Below, in pieces: positions 39,804 through 48,375 of a stretch of 64,000 nt of DNA. The position numbers and the translations under genes were made by a program. The stretch comes from Pseudomonas sp. Leaf58 (GTDB lineage: Bacteria > Pseudomonadota > Gammaproteobacteria > Pseudomonadales > Pseudomonadaceae). The stretch's first letter is position 1; each line of letters opens with the position of its first letter. The stretch is from contig NZ_CP032677.1 of the NCBI RefSeq assembly GCF_003627215.1, positions 935,501 through 999,500 of the forward strand, in the 5' to 3' direction. The notes below the pieces were generated by a model, which was given only the letters and a program-made list of their open reading frames with translations, was not told the origin of the DNA and ran no database searches.

Positions 39804-39917
39804 TCAGGGACTCCATGGGCAAACTGAAAGATTAAGTGGCTGCAAACTGAACGTCCTCCGTATCCCCACTTTGGTTCGCCTACTCAGTACTTGAGCCGGA
39901 TGGATCGTTTCCAGCAT
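39804..39917 (-). CDS. Possible leader peptide ORF upstream of speC
   Basis: A 37-codon frame (ATG at 39917) ends with TGA two bases before the speC ATG, so a ribosome finishing it would be placed on speC. It contains the stretch SRRTKVGIRRTFSLQPL. A strong GGAGGA inside it precedes an in-frame TTG (39842) that would give a 13-residue peptide, MQPLNLSVCPWSP. The speC ribosome site GGAG lies within its last codons. E. coli speF is controlled by an ornithine-sensing leader peptide that contains HIRRT, so a regulatory uORF is plausible. It is unproven. Confidence 0.3.
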   Translation of the reverse strand: MLETIHPAQVLSRRTKVGIRRTFSLQPLNLSVCPWSP

Positions 39918-39932
39918 GGACGTTCGGCGCGC

Positions 39933-39961
39933 ACTGTAGGGCGTGAAGAATGCAGAATCAA
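39933..39961 (-). promoter_or_regulatory. Promoter of speC
   Basis: On the minus strand TTGATT (39961-39956) and TACAGT (39938-39933) are separated by exactly 17 bases. Transcription should start near 39926, giving a leader of about 125 bases. Confidence 0.6.
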
Positions 39962-40080
39962 CAGGTAATCCGGGCGTGATCGACGTGGATCGACGACCAG
40001 CCATTTGAATAACCGACTCGTGTGACTGGCTGATGTTCCCTACGGTGTTTCAAACGTAAAAAATTGTGGAATGGACGTTG

Positions 40081-40160
40081 CCGGTCGCTTCGCCGGCAAG
40101 CCCGCTGCTATAGGCACCACGGGGTTCCTGGGGCAGCGGGCTTGCCGACGAAAAGGCCTC
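40081..40160. repeat. REP-like pair, variant core
   Basis: GCTTCGCCGGCAAGCCCGCTGCTATAGG and its inverted partner CAGCGGGCTTGCCGACGAAAAGG use CGGCAAGCCCGCTGC rather than the CGGGTnnACCCG core of the other REPs in the window. Confidence 0.75.
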
Positions 40161-40248
40161 AGGTGTTCATATTTATGGCCACATTTTCCTGGTACCCACG
40201 TACAGGAAATCACCCATAAATTTTTTGTTACCGACTGGCGGATTTGCC

Positions 40249-40272
40249 GTTATTGATGAGAAACATTACTAT
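40249..40272 (+). promoter_or_regulatory. Candidate Fur site upstream of fecI
   Basis: The A/T-rich stretch TTATTGATGAGAAACATTACTA, read on the other strand, contains AATGTTTCTCATC, which resembles half of a Fur box. Genes of this sigma family are normally Fur-repressed. The match is partial. Confidence 0.3.
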
Positions 40273-40308
40273 TCGCACCCTTATTGGCCTCCCTGATGAC
40301 CCCTGACC

Positions 40309-40794
40309 GTGGCTGGACACAAAGGCTTCCTTGACCACTACCATGAGCTGATCGGCACCTGGACGCGCAAGCTGCGCAGTCGACAGCAGGCCGAGGACCT
40401 CACCCACGATGCCTTTGTCCGGGTGTTGGAAAACCCACGCGGGCAGGTCACGCAGCCGCGGGCCTACTTGCACCAGACCGCGCGCAACATTGCCGTGGAC
40501 GGTTTTCGCCGCGAAGACCGACGCCAGGCCTTTGAACTGGAAGCATTCGAGCAAGGTGTGGCCGGCAGTGACCCGGAGGCCTACGTGCATGCTCTGGAGT
40601 TGGCCGACAGCGTCGAGCGAGCGCTGGCCGAGTTGCCGCTCAACTGCCGCCAGGTGTTCATCTGGCAGAAGCTTGAAGGCCTGACCCAGGCCGAGATCGC
40701 CGAGCGCATGGGGTTGAGCAAGAACATGGTGGAAAAGTATATGATCCGCACGCTCCGGCATCTGCGTGAGCACTTGGATGTGTCGGCAGAATGA
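40309..40794 (+). CDS. fecI: ECF sigma factor FecI
   Basis: The 161-residue iron-starvation sigma factor has region 2 (about residues 12-80, LTHDAFVRVLENPRG and PRAYLHQTARNIAVDGFRR) and region 4 (105-155, LPLNCRQVFIWQKLEGLTQAEIAERMG). It directs polymerase to fecA when FecR signals that ferric citrate is bound. The start is GTG. The stop overlaps or nearly meets fecR. Confidence 0.93.
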   Translation: MAGHKGFLDHYHELIGTWTRKLRSRQQAEDLTHDAFVRVLENPRGQVTQPRAYLHQTARNIAVDGFRREDRRQAFELEAFEQGVAGSDPEAYVHALELADSVERALAELPLNCRQVFIWQKLEGLTQAEIAERMGLSKNMVEKYMIRTLRHLREHLDVSAE

Positions 40795-40811
40795 GTCAGG
40801 AGACCTTTTCG

Positions 40812-41774
40812 ATGAATCAGCACGGTACCGACACCGTCCGCGAGCAGGCGGCCGCATGGTTTGCCCGCGTGCAGGATGCGCCTCGAGATGCCGGGCTACA
40901 GACGCAGTTGCGTGCTTGGCTGGAAGGCGATGCGCGGCACCGGGAAGAGTACGAAACACTCGCGCGCTTGTGGCAGGCCGCCGCCTTCATCCCGCGCCAG
41001 CGCTTGGAAGCGCTGTGTCACCCGGCACCGATGCGCCAGTTGCCGCGTCGACGCTTCCTGCACCGGGCCCTGGCCGCCAGTGTGATGGTAATGGCGTTGG
41101 GCCTGGGCTGGGCCGGCTGGCATTATCAGTCGCTGAATCACCAAGGCAATTTGCAGACAGCTTTCGATGAACGCCGCCAAGTCGAGCTACCGGATGGCTC
41201 GCAGTTAGAGCTCAACGGTGGTACGCAAGTGCAGGTTGACTTCAGCGCCGGCCAGCGGCGTATCCGCCTGCGCGCGGGTGAGGTGATGTTCACCGTCGCC
41301 CATGACAGCAGCAGGCCGTTCGTGGTCGACACCGCGCAAGGCAGCGTCACCGTTACCGGTACCCGCTTCGACGTACGCCTTGACCCGGCCAGCACCCGTG
41401 TGGCGGTAGAGCAGGGCTCGGTACGGGTGCAGGGCAAGGACGCTTCGTTGGCGCAGCTGACGACTGGCCAGGGCTCGCATATCGATGCACAAGGCCGGGT
41501 GTCTGCGCCCTATGCGGTGAATGCCGCTGCCTTGACCGCCTGGCGCCAGGGCAAGCTGGTGTTCGACAACGCCACCCTCGCCGAGGTGGTCGCCGAAGCG
41601 TCCCGTTACCGCGGCCAGCCATTGCGGGTCGCCCCTGGCAAAGTGGCCCAGATGCGCCTGTCCAGCACCTTCAGCACCGGCGATACCGACGCCCTGCTGC
41701 GCGCCTTGCCGAGCATCCTGCCGGTGGCCATCAAGGCTCATGAAGACGGCTCCCGCGAAATAATCGCGAAATAG
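40812..41774 (+). CDS. fecR: FecR anti-sigma/sigma regulator
   Basis: The 320-residue inner-membrane regulator has a cytoplasmic N-terminus (REQAAAWFARVQD, DUF4880-like), one membrane segment (about residues 80-100, ALAASVMVMALGLGWAGW) and a periplasmic FecR domain (LPDGSQLELNGGTQVQVDF...). It carries the signal from FecA to FecI. The ATG at 40812 has AGGAG ten bases upstream. An earlier ATG at 40791 overlapping the fecI stop is possible and adds seven residues. Confidence 0.92.
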   Translation: MNQHGTDTVREQAAAWFARVQDAPRDAGLQTQLRAWLEGDARHREEYETLARLWQAAAFIPRQRLEALCHPAPMRQLPRRRFLHRALAASVMVMALGLGWAGWHYQSLNHQGNLQTAFDERRQVELPDGSQLELNGGTQVQVDFSAGQRRIRLRAGEVMFTVAHDSSRPFVVDTAQGSVTVTGTRFDVRLDPASTRVAVEQGSVRVQGKDASLAQLTTGQGSHIDAQGRVSAPYAVNAAALTAWRQGKLVFDNATLAEVVAEASRYRGQPLRVAPGKVAQMRLSSTFSTGDTDALLRALPSILPVAIKAHEDGSREIIAK

Positions 41775-41882
41775 ATTCAGGTTTTTTTCCGCTCGTTCGT
41801 CTTCTCCGCCAGCTGCAACTGCCAAGCATTTCCATTTGCATGCGATTGGCGTTTATTCCGTATTCCAGGATGTTTCGACGAC

Positions 41883-44312
41883 GTGAACAACAACAAGCCC
41901 TTCCCACGCTTGCGCACCCTGGCGCTGGCCCTAGCGGTCAGTGCCGTGGCCGGCACAAGCCAGGCCGCAGAGGCCGCCAATACCGTCCAAATCCAGGCTC
42001 AGCCGCTGGCTTCGGCGCTGAACCAGCTTAGCCAGCAGGCCAACCTGCAGCTGTTCTTCAGCCCCGAACTGGTGGCCGGCAAGCAGGCTCCGGCGGTGGC
42101 CGGCCAGCTGGCGCCCGAGCAGGCACTGCAACAGTTGCTGCAAGGCAGCGGTCTGACCTACGAGATGTCCCAGGGCACCGTGGTAATCAAACCGGCCCCG
42201 GCCGATGGCACCCTCACCACCGGCAGCCTCGAGCTGGCGCCTACCGACATCAAGGTGGTTGGTGACTGGCTGGGCGATGCCCAGCAGAGCGTGGTGCAGA
42301 ACCACCCCGGCGCGCGCACCGTGGTGCGCCGCGAGGCGATGGTGGAGAAGGGCGCAATGAACGTACGCGATGTGCTGCGCGGCATCCCCGGTGTGCAGGT
42401 GCAGGATTCCAACGGCACCGGCGGCAGTGACCTGTCGCTGAACGTCGGCGTGCGCGGCCTAACCTCGCGCCTGTCGCCACGCTCCACGGTACTGATCGAT
42501 GGCATCCCAGCCGCTTTCGCGCCGTATGGCCAGCCGCAGCTGTCGATGGCGCCGATTTCCTCGGGCAACCTCGACAGCATCGACGTGGTGCGTGGCGCTG
42601 GTTCTGTGCGCTATGGCCCGCAGAACGTCGGCGGGGTGATCAACTTCGTTACCCGGGCGATCCCGGAAAAGGCCTCGGCCGAACTGTCCACCACCCTGGA
42701 GACCTCTCAGCGCGGCGGCTGGAAGCACACCGAGTCGGCCTTCGTCGGCGGCACGGCGGACAACGGCATGGGTGTGGCGCTGCTGTACACCGGGGTGAAT
42801 GGCAACGGCTACCGCGAAAGCAACAACGGCAATGACATCGACGACGTGATCCTCAAAACCCACTGGGCGCCGACCGACGTCGACGAGTTCTGGCTCAACT
42901 TCCACTACTATGATGGCCGCGCCGACATGCCCGGCGGCCTGACCCAGGCCCAGTACGACAGCAACCCGTACCAGTCGTTGCGCGACTACGACTACTTTGC
43001 CGGCCGGCGCAAAGACGTGTCGTTCAAGTGGCAACGGCAGATCGACGACGCCACCCAGTTTGAAGTGCTCACTTACTACACCGACAGCTTCCGTGGCAGT
43101 GCCATTGCCGCGCGCGACATGAAGACCCTGTCGTCATACCCGCGCAACTACCACACCTTCGCCATCGAACCACGGCTGTCGCGCATCTTCTTCGCCGGCC
43201 CGACCACTCAGGAAGTCAGTGTCGGTTACCGCTACTTGAAGGAAGCGATGCGTGAGCAGTCGACCCGCTTGGCGCTGGTCGACAACGTGCCGACGCCCAC
43301 CCCGACCTCCGACGGCCATGTGTTTCAGGACCGCAGCGGTGGTACCGAAGCCAGCGCCTACTACATCGACGACAAAATCGACGTGGGTAACTGGACCATC
43401 ACCCCGGGCATCCGTTTCGAGCACATCAATACCGATTGGCGCGACCGCCCGGTGATTGGCGCTAACGGCCAGCCGGTAGCGGAGAAAAAACGCAGCATTA
43501 CCAGCAACGAACCGCTGCCGGCGTTGAGCGTGATGTATCACCTCTCCGATGCGTGGAAGGTGTTCGCCAATTACGAGACCTCGTTCGGCAGCCTGCAGTA
43601 CTTCCAGTTGGGCCAGGGTGGTACTGGCAACAGCACGGCCAATGGCTTGGAACCGGAAAAGGCCAAGACCTACGAGGTTGGCACGCGCTACGACAACGGC
43701 GGTTTTGCCGGTGAGCTGACGGCGTTCTACATCGACTTTGATGACGAGTTGCAGTACATCAGCAACGATGTGGGCTGGACCAACCTCGGCGCGACCAAGC
43801 ACCAAGGTATCGAGGCCTCGGTGCGCTACGATCTGGCCGGGCTGGACCCGCGCCTGGACGGGCTGTCGGTGAACGGTGGCTACACCTATACCCGCGCTAC
43901 TTATGAAGGGGACATTCCTGGCTTCAAGGGCCGTGACCTGCCGTTCTATTCACGGCAAGTGGCTACTGCGGGGGTGCGCTATACGGTCAACCGCTGGACC
44001 TGGAACCTGGATGCCTATGCCCAATCCAAGCAGCGCGCGCCGGGTACCGGGATTAACGCCGATGGCAGCTTCAATGGTGACTACATCACCGAGCCAAGTG
44101 CCGATGGGCAGTACGGCGACATACCGGGTTACGTGACTTGGCATGCACGTGGTGGGTATGAGTTCGGGCCGCAGTTGTCCAACCTGAAACTGGCGGCGGG
44201 GGTGAAGAACCTGTTCGACAAGCAGTACTTCACCCGCTCCAGCGACAACAACGCCGGCATCTATGTGGGTGAGCCGCGGACGTTCTATGTGCAGGCCAGT
44301 GTAGGGTTCTGA
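41883..44312 (+). CDS. fecA: TonB-dependent ferric citrate receptor FecA
   Basis: The 809-residue receptor starts at GTG, has a signal peptide (LALALAVSAVAGTSQAAEA) and an N-terminal STN signalling domain (about residues 35-105, VQIQAQPLASALNQLSQQANLQLFF). A plug follows (MNVRDVLRGIPGVQVQD) and a barrel ends in ASVGF. The STN domain contacts FecR, so the receptor both imports and signals. The barrel resembles E. coli FecA. No citrate ABC importer genes follow in the window. Confidence 0.93.
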   Translation: MNNNKPFPRLRTLALALAVSAVAGTSQAAEAANTVQIQAQPLASALNQLSQQANLQLFFSPELVAGKQAPAVAGQLAPEQALQQLLQGSGLTYEMSQGTVVIKPAPADGTLTTGSLELAPTDIKVVGDWLGDAQQSVVQNHPGARTVVRREAMVEKGAMNVRDVLRGIPGVQVQDSNGTGGSDLSLNVGVRGLTSRLSPRSTVLIDGIPAAFAPYGQPQLSMAPISSGNLDSIDVVRGAGSVRYGPQNVGGVINFVTRAIPEKASAELSTTLETSQRGGWKHTESAFVGGTADNGMGVALLYTGVNGNGYRESNNGNDIDDVILKTHWAPTDVDEFWLNFHYYDGRADMPGGLTQAQYDSNPYQSLRDYDYFAGRRKDVSFKWQRQIDDATQFEVLTYYTDSFRGSAIAARDMKTLSSYPRNYHTFAIEPRLSRIFFAGPTTQEVSVGYRYLKEAMREQSTRLALVDNVPTPTPTSDGHVFQDRSGGTEASAYYIDDKIDVGNWTITPGIRFEHINTDWRDRPVIGANGQPVAEKKRSITSNEPLPALSVMYHLSDAWKVFANYETSFGSLQYFQLGQGGTGNSTANGLEPEKAKTYEVGTRYDNGGFAGELTAFYIDFDDELQYISNDVGWTNLGATKHQGIEASVRYDLAGLDPRLDGLSVNGGYTYTRATYEGDIPGFKGRDLPFYSRQVATAGVRYTVNRWTWNLDAYAQSKQRAPGTGINADGSFNGDYITEPSADGQYGDIPGYVTWHARGGYEFGPQLSNLKLAAGVKNLFDKQYFTRSSDNNAGIYVGEPRTFYVQASVGF

Positions 44313-44327
44313 CATTTGCGTAGCCCT

Positions 44328-44349
44328 CTTCGCGGGCTTGCCCGCGAAG
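44328..44349. repeat. Single REP between fecA and the amine importer
   Basis: CTTCGCGGGCTTGCCCGCGAAG is one near-perfect REP hairpin between two convergent genes and may act as a transcript end. Confidence 0.8.
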
Positions 44350-44370
44350 GGGCGCGAATTGCCCCGGCAG

Positions 44371-45528
44371 TTATGCAGTCACCGCCTCAGCCGGCGAAAC
44401 GATGCTGGTCTTGGCCCCCCGCGAACGCCCCGAGCTCAGGTAGGCCGCAATCGATTCCTGCGTCACCTCACCCAGAAACACCTGCTCGGCATCCAGCACC
44501 GGCAACCACGCGCGGTTGAACTCGTACATGCGTGACAGCAGGATGCGCAAATGCTCATCGTGCGATGCCGTGGCATTGAACGGCCTCAGGAAGTCGCCAC
44601 AGGTACCTTGCTGGCGGTGCATGTCGCGCCGGCGTACATAACCCAGCGCCTTGTTCTGCGTATCGGTCACCACCACATAGCGGCGGTCGTGCTCGTCGAG
44701 CAACTCCAGCGCATCGCTTACTGGCGTTTGCGGGCTTACCGACGGCGCGTTGTCCGCCGCATCTTCGGCACGCACCAGCAACAGGCGCTTGAGGGTGCTG
44801 TCCTGGCCGACGAAATTGCTTACGAACTCATCCGCCGGGTGCGCCAGCAAGGTGTCCGGGTGGTCCAGTTGCAGCAGCTTGCCGGCGCGGAAGATGGCAA
44901 TCTTGTCAGCCAGCTTGATCGCTTCGTCGATGTCGTGGCTGACCATGATCACGGTTTTGTTCAAGGCCCGCTGCATCTCGAAGAACTCGTTCTGGATCAT
45001 CTCGCGGTTGATCGGGTCGACCGCGCCGAACGGTTCGTCCATCAACAGCACCGGCGCTTCTGCTGCCAAGGCGCGGATCACCCCAATGCGCTGCTGCTGG
45101 CCCCCAGACAGCTCGCGTGGGTAGCGCTGCAGGTACTGCTTGGGCTCCAGCTTGATCATGTGCATCAGTTCGCGGGCGCGTTCATGGCACTTGTGCTTGT
45201 CCCAGCCGAGCAGGCGCGGGACCACGGTGATGTTCTCCTCGATGGTCATGTTGGGGAACAGGCCAATTTGCTGGATCACATAGCCGATGTGCCGGCGCAG
45301 GGTCACTTCGTCCAGCCCAGTGGTGTCTGCGCCATTGATGAACACCTGGCCAGAGGTGGGCGTGATCAGGCGGTTGATCATTTTCAGCGTGGTGCTCTTG
45401 CCGCAGCCCGAAGGGCCGAGGAACACGCAGATTTCCCCTTCGTTGACGGTGAGGCTTACCGCGTCGACGGCTTTGACGTCCTTGCCGTTGACGTTGAAGG
45501 TTTTGCTGAGGTTGTTCAGTTCGATCAT
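44371..45528 (-). CDS. ABC importer ATPase for quaternary amines, OpuCA/YehX type
   Basis: The 385-residue ATPase has Walker A GPSGCGKST, Q-loop IGYVIQQIGLFP, signature LSGGQQQRIGV and Walker B VLLMDEPFGAVDP. A C-terminal CBS-like region (about 265-370, VSDALELLDEHDRRYVVVTD and FNRAWLPVLDAEQVFLG) is typical of osmolyte importers that sense ionic strength. It is the last of four overlapping genes; its start overlaps the permease stop by four bases. Glycine betaine or choline-like substrates are inferred. Confidence 0.9.
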   Translation of the reverse strand: MIELNNLSKTFNVNGKDVKAVDAVSLTVNEGEICVFLGPSGCGKSTTLKMINRLITPTSGQVFINGADTTGLDEVTLRRHIGYVIQQIGLFPNMTIEENITVVPRLLGWDKHKCHERARELMHMIKLEPKQYLQRYPRELSGGQQQRIGVIRALAAEAPVLLMDEPFGAVDPINREMIQNEFFEMQRALNKTVIMVSHDIDEAIKLADKIAIFRAGKLLQLDHPDTLLAHPADEFVSNFVGQDSTLKRLLLVRAEDAADNAPSVSPQTPVSDALELLDEHDRRYVVVTDTQNKALGYVRRRDMHRQQGTCGDFLRPFNATASHDEHLRILLSRMYEFNRAWLPVLDAEQVFLGEVTQESIAAYLSSGRSRGAKTSIVSPAEAVTA

Positions 45529-46178
45529 GAGCGCAGTCCTTCTGGAGTCAGGGCACGTTGCAAGGTTTGCAGAAGCAGGTCGGCGATGATCGCCAGCAAG
45601 CTGACCAGCACTGCGCCGACCAGCAGCATCGACATGTCGCTGCGGCTGATGGAGGTAAGGATGAGTACGCCGAGGCCGCCGGCACCGATAGTGGCGGCGA
45701 TGGTCATGACGCCGATGTTCATGACCACGGCGGTGCGCACCCCAGCGAGGATTACCGGTACCGCGATGGGCAACTCGACCATGCGCAGGCGCTGGCCGAA
45801 GGTCATGCCGATGCCGCGTGCGGCTTCACGAATGCCGGGCTCGACGTTGGTCAGGGCCAGGTAGGTGTTGCGCATGATCGGCAGCAGCGAATACAGGAAC
45901 ACGGCGGTGATCGCCGGCAGTGGCCCCAGGCCCTGGCCAAATTTGGAGTAGAACGGCAGCAGCAGGCCAAACAGGGCAATCGACGGAATGGTCAGCAGCA
46001 CGGTGGCGCTGGCTTGCAGCGGGCCGGCCAACGCCTGGAAACGGGTCATCAGGATACCCAGCGGTACCCCAACCAGGATTGCCAGGCTGACGGCAACGCC
46101 TACCAGCATGATGTGCTGCCAAGTCAGTTGCAGCACCTGGGCCCAGTCGAGGTGGGCGAACGTGTCGAGCAGGCTCAT
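45525..46178 (-). CDS. ABC importer permease, OpuCB/YehW type
   Basis: The 217-residue permease has about five membrane helices and the EAA loop (VEPGIREAARGIGMTFGQRLRMVELP). It overlaps both neighbours by four bases (ATGA). One of two permeases in the cluster, so the membrane part is probably a heterodimer. Confidence 0.9.
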   Translation of the reverse strand: MSLLDTFAHLDWAQVLQLTWQHIMLVGVAVSLAILVGVPLGILMTRFQALAGPLQASATVLLTIPSIALFGLLLPFYSKFGQGLGPLPAITAVFLYSLLPIMRNTYLALTNVEPGIREAARGIGMTFGQRLRMVELPIAVPVILAGVRTAVVMNIGVMTIAATIGAGGLGVLILTSISRSDMSMLLVGAVLVSLLAIIADLLLQTLQRALTPEGLRS

Positions 46179-47089
46179 GGCTGTACCTCGCTGTGCAGTG
46201 GGTGCTCGCGCAGGAACGCGGCGGCCACTGCGGTCGGGTTCTGGTGTTCGACGTCAACCTTGGCATTGAGCCGGCGCATGGTTTGGTCATCCAGCTGTTC
46301 GGCCAGCGGCTTGAGCAGGCCGGCCAGCTGCGGGTTGGCGTCGAGCACGGCCTTGCGCACCACTGGTGCGGCGGTGTAGTCAGGGAAATAGTGCTTGTCG
46401 TCCTCCAGCAGCTTGAGGTCGAAGGCGTTCAGGCGCCCGTCGGTGGTGTACACCAGGCCGGCGAACACCTGGTTGTTGCGCATGGCGGTGTACACCAGCC
46501 CGCTGTCCATCTGGCGGATGTTGCGCCGGTCCAGCGGCAGGCCGTACATCTCGCGCAGGCCAACCAGGCCGTCAGGGCGGTTGGCGAACTCGGTATCCAG
46601 CGCCACCAGGTGGCTACGCTGGCGCTCATCACGCAATACCCGGTTGAGGTCACTGATGGTGTTGACCTGCGGGTAGGCCGCGGCCACTTGCTTGGGCAGG
46701 CCCAGTGCGTAGGTGTTGCTGAAATTCGACGGGGTCAGCCAGACCAGGTCTTTTTTCGCGTCCAGTGCCTTCACCCGTGCATAGGTGGCTTCGGCACTGG
46801 GCATGCGCTCGTCGATGTGGTTGTACGACACCAGTGACACGCCGGTGTATTCCCACATCAGGTCGAGCTGGCCGGTTTCCTGAGCCTGGCGCGCGATGTT
46901 GCTGCCCAGGCCGCTGGTGACGCGCACGTCGAAGCCGTTGGCGCGTAGGTATTGCGCAGTGATTTCGGCGAGCACGGTTTGCTCGGTGAACACCCGCGCG
47001 CCGATGCGCACCAGTGGTTTTTCCGCTGCTTGGGTGAATCCTGCGAACAGCAGGGCCGCGCCCAGCAGCAAGGCGATTGTCTTGTTCAT
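46175..47089 (-). CDS. Periplasmic quaternary-amine binding protein, OsmF/YehZ type
   Basis: The 304-residue protein has a signal peptide (IALLLGAALLFAGFTQAAEK) and the OpuAC fold signature (VRIGARVFTEQTVLAEITAQYL, GQLDLMWEYTGVSLVSY). The ATG at 47089 precedes the signal peptide; an earlier ATG ten codons upstream is less likely. It captures substrate for the two permeases. Confidence 0.9.
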   Translation of the reverse strand: MNKTIALLLGAALLFAGFTQAAEKPLVRIGARVFTEQTVLAEITAQYLRANGFDVRVTSGLGSNIARQAQETGQLDLMWEYTGVSLVSYNHIDERMPSAEATYARVKALDAKKDLVWLTPSNFSNTYALGLPKQVAAAYPQVNTISDLNRVLRDERQRSHLVALDTEFANRPDGLVGLREMYGLPLDRRNIRQMDSGLVYTAMRNNQVFAGLVYTTDGRLNAFDLKLLEDDKHYFPDYTAAPVVRKAVLDANPQLAGLLKPLAEQLDDQTMRRLNAKVDVEHQNPTAVAAAFLREHPLHSEVQP

Positions 47090-47102
47090 ACGTTCCCTAT
47101 CC

Positions 47103-47816
47103 TTATTGGGCCAGGCCACGTTCCAACCAGCGCTTGCTGGTAAAACTCACGGCGGCGTCCAGCACCAGTGCTAGCAGTGCGGTGCAGGCGGCCCCCAGCA
47201 ACAGCTGTGGCTGGTTGTTCAGGGCAATGCCGGGGAAGATCAGGCTGCCCAGGCTGTTGGCGCCGATCAGGAAGGCCAGCGGTGCGGTGCCCACGTTCAG
47301 CGCCAGCGCCACCCGTACGCCGCCGACAATGATTGGCACCGCGTTGGGCAACTCCACTTGCCACAGCTGTTGGCGCGGGGTCATGCCGATGCCGGTTGCG
47401 GCTTCCTTGAGTGAGGCGGGGACGTTCTTCAGGCCCTCGTAGGTGTTGCGCACGATGGGCAGAAGGGAGGCGAGGAACAGCGCGAAGATCGCAGGCCCGG
47501 CGCCGATGCCCAGGATACTGAGCGCGATGGCCAGAACGGCCAGGGGAGGGATGGTGTTGCCAACGTTGAACAGCTGCATGAAGCGCTCGGCTTTGTCGAC
47601 CCGGTGCGGTCGACTGAGCGCAATGCCGGCAGGTATGCCCACGGCCAACGCCGCCGCCATCGAAGCCAGCACCAGCACCAGGTGCGCTTGCAGGTAGAAC
47701 CCAAGATCGTCGCGATAGCGGGCGATCGTGTCGATGCCGATCCAGTGGACCAGCAGGGCCAGGATGACGAGCACGGTGGCGCATCCCAACAGCCCTTTAC
47801 CGTAGCGTTTAGCCAC
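47103..47816 (-). CDS. ABC importer permease, YehY/OpuCD type
   Basis: The 237-residue permease starts at GTG with AAGGAG seven bases upstream; an in-frame start at 47846 is less supported. It has about six membrane helices and the EAA loop (VPASLKEAATGIGMTPRQQLWQVELP). It is the first gene of the operon and lies behind a possible structured leader. Confidence 0.88.
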   Translation of the reverse strand: MAKRYGKGLLGCATVLVILALLVHWIGIDTIARYRDDLGFYLQAHLVLVLASMAAALAVGIPAGIALSRPHRVDKAERFMQLFNVGNTIPPLAVLAIALSILGIGAGPAIFALFLASLLPIVRNTYEGLKNVPASLKEAATGIGMTPRQQLWQVELPNAVPIIVGGVRVALALNVGTAPLAFLIGANSLGSLIFPGIALNNQPQLLLGAACTALLALVLDAAVSFTSKRWLERGLAQ

Positions 47817-47960
47817 AGGCGGACTCCTTGTGTAGTCGGCGAGCACACTGCTTGAGAGCCGGCCAATCCTGGCGGCGGCTGGTGTGTTCGCGAGTAGCAG
47901 CGTGACGCACGCCGAAGGCTGCGATCAGGCCATGAGCCGAACCCCGTCGGGCCCGAAAAT

Positions 47961-48033
47961 GCTGATGAAACCAGCCCCCAACCGAAGCGGGTTGCAGGGG
48001 AGTGGACGTCTCCGTGGGTGTAAAGGTTCCCAC
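47961..48033 (-). ncRNA. Possible structured leader RNA of the amine importer
   Basis: On the minus strand three stems follow each other. They are GTGGG...CCCAC (48033-48014), CCCC-TG-CAACC-CGCTTC-GGTTG-GGGG (48000-47976) and GCTG...CAGC (47975-47961). They lie 145-220 bases before the GTG of the first permease gene. The tight packing suggests a folded 5' UTR. It matches no riboswitch class I recognise, and GC-rich DNA forms stems by chance. Confidence 0.3.
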
Positions 48034-48184
48034 CTGAAGCGGCATTTGGCCAGCGCTAATCACTGGTTGGCTGTAATGATGGCGAGATAAAATAGCGGGT
48101 AAGTGCGCTGTAGGCGTTGAAATAACTGCCATGCGGCCTGTTGTCGTGATAAATCGATTGCCTGAAAATTTTGTAGTGCCTGGG

Positions 48185-48282
48185 CCAGCCCTTTCGCGGG
48201 TGAACCCGCTCCTACAGGGATCTTCATTGCCCTGAAACCGTGTGCAGTGCCTGTAGGAGCAGGCTTGCCCGCGAAGAGGCCG
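48185..48282. repeat. REP pair, inverted
   Basis: CTTTCGCGGGTGAACCCGCTCCTACAGG and CTGTAGGAGCAGGCTTGCCCGCGAAGAGG are arranged head to head upstream of prfC. Confidence 0.85.
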
Positions 48283-48309
48283 GACCTGCAACCACTCATT
48301 CAGCCGATT

Positions 48310-48337
48310 TTGGTCCAGGCCCAACTTCAGGTATGAT
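48310..48337 (+). promoter_or_regulatory. Promoter of prfC
   Basis: A -10 TATGAT (48332-48337) with a -35-like TTGGTC (48310-48315) at 16-base spacing lies about 40 bases before the prfC start. Confidence 0.5.
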
Positions 48338-48375
48338 ATCGCCCCTTTTTAAATCCCCCAGTCAGGCGATTTCCC

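Larger units (their letters stand above)
39802..40308. other. speC-fecI intergenic region
   Basis: About 500 bases separate divergent speC and fecI. From left to right they hold the speC leader with its possible uORF, the speC promoter (39933-39961), about 120 bases without visible features, a REP-like pair (40081-40160) and the fecI upstream region with an A/T-rich stretch that may contain a Fur site. Confidence 0.6.
47817..48375. other. Intergenic region between the amine importer and prfC
   Basis: The 559 bases between divergent genes contain, from left to right, about 140 GC-rich bases of importer leader, three neighbouring hairpins (47961-48033), an A/T-richer part around 48070-48170 that should hold the importer promoter, a REP pair (48185-48282) and the prfC promoter. 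No supported ORF was found. Confidence 0.6.
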
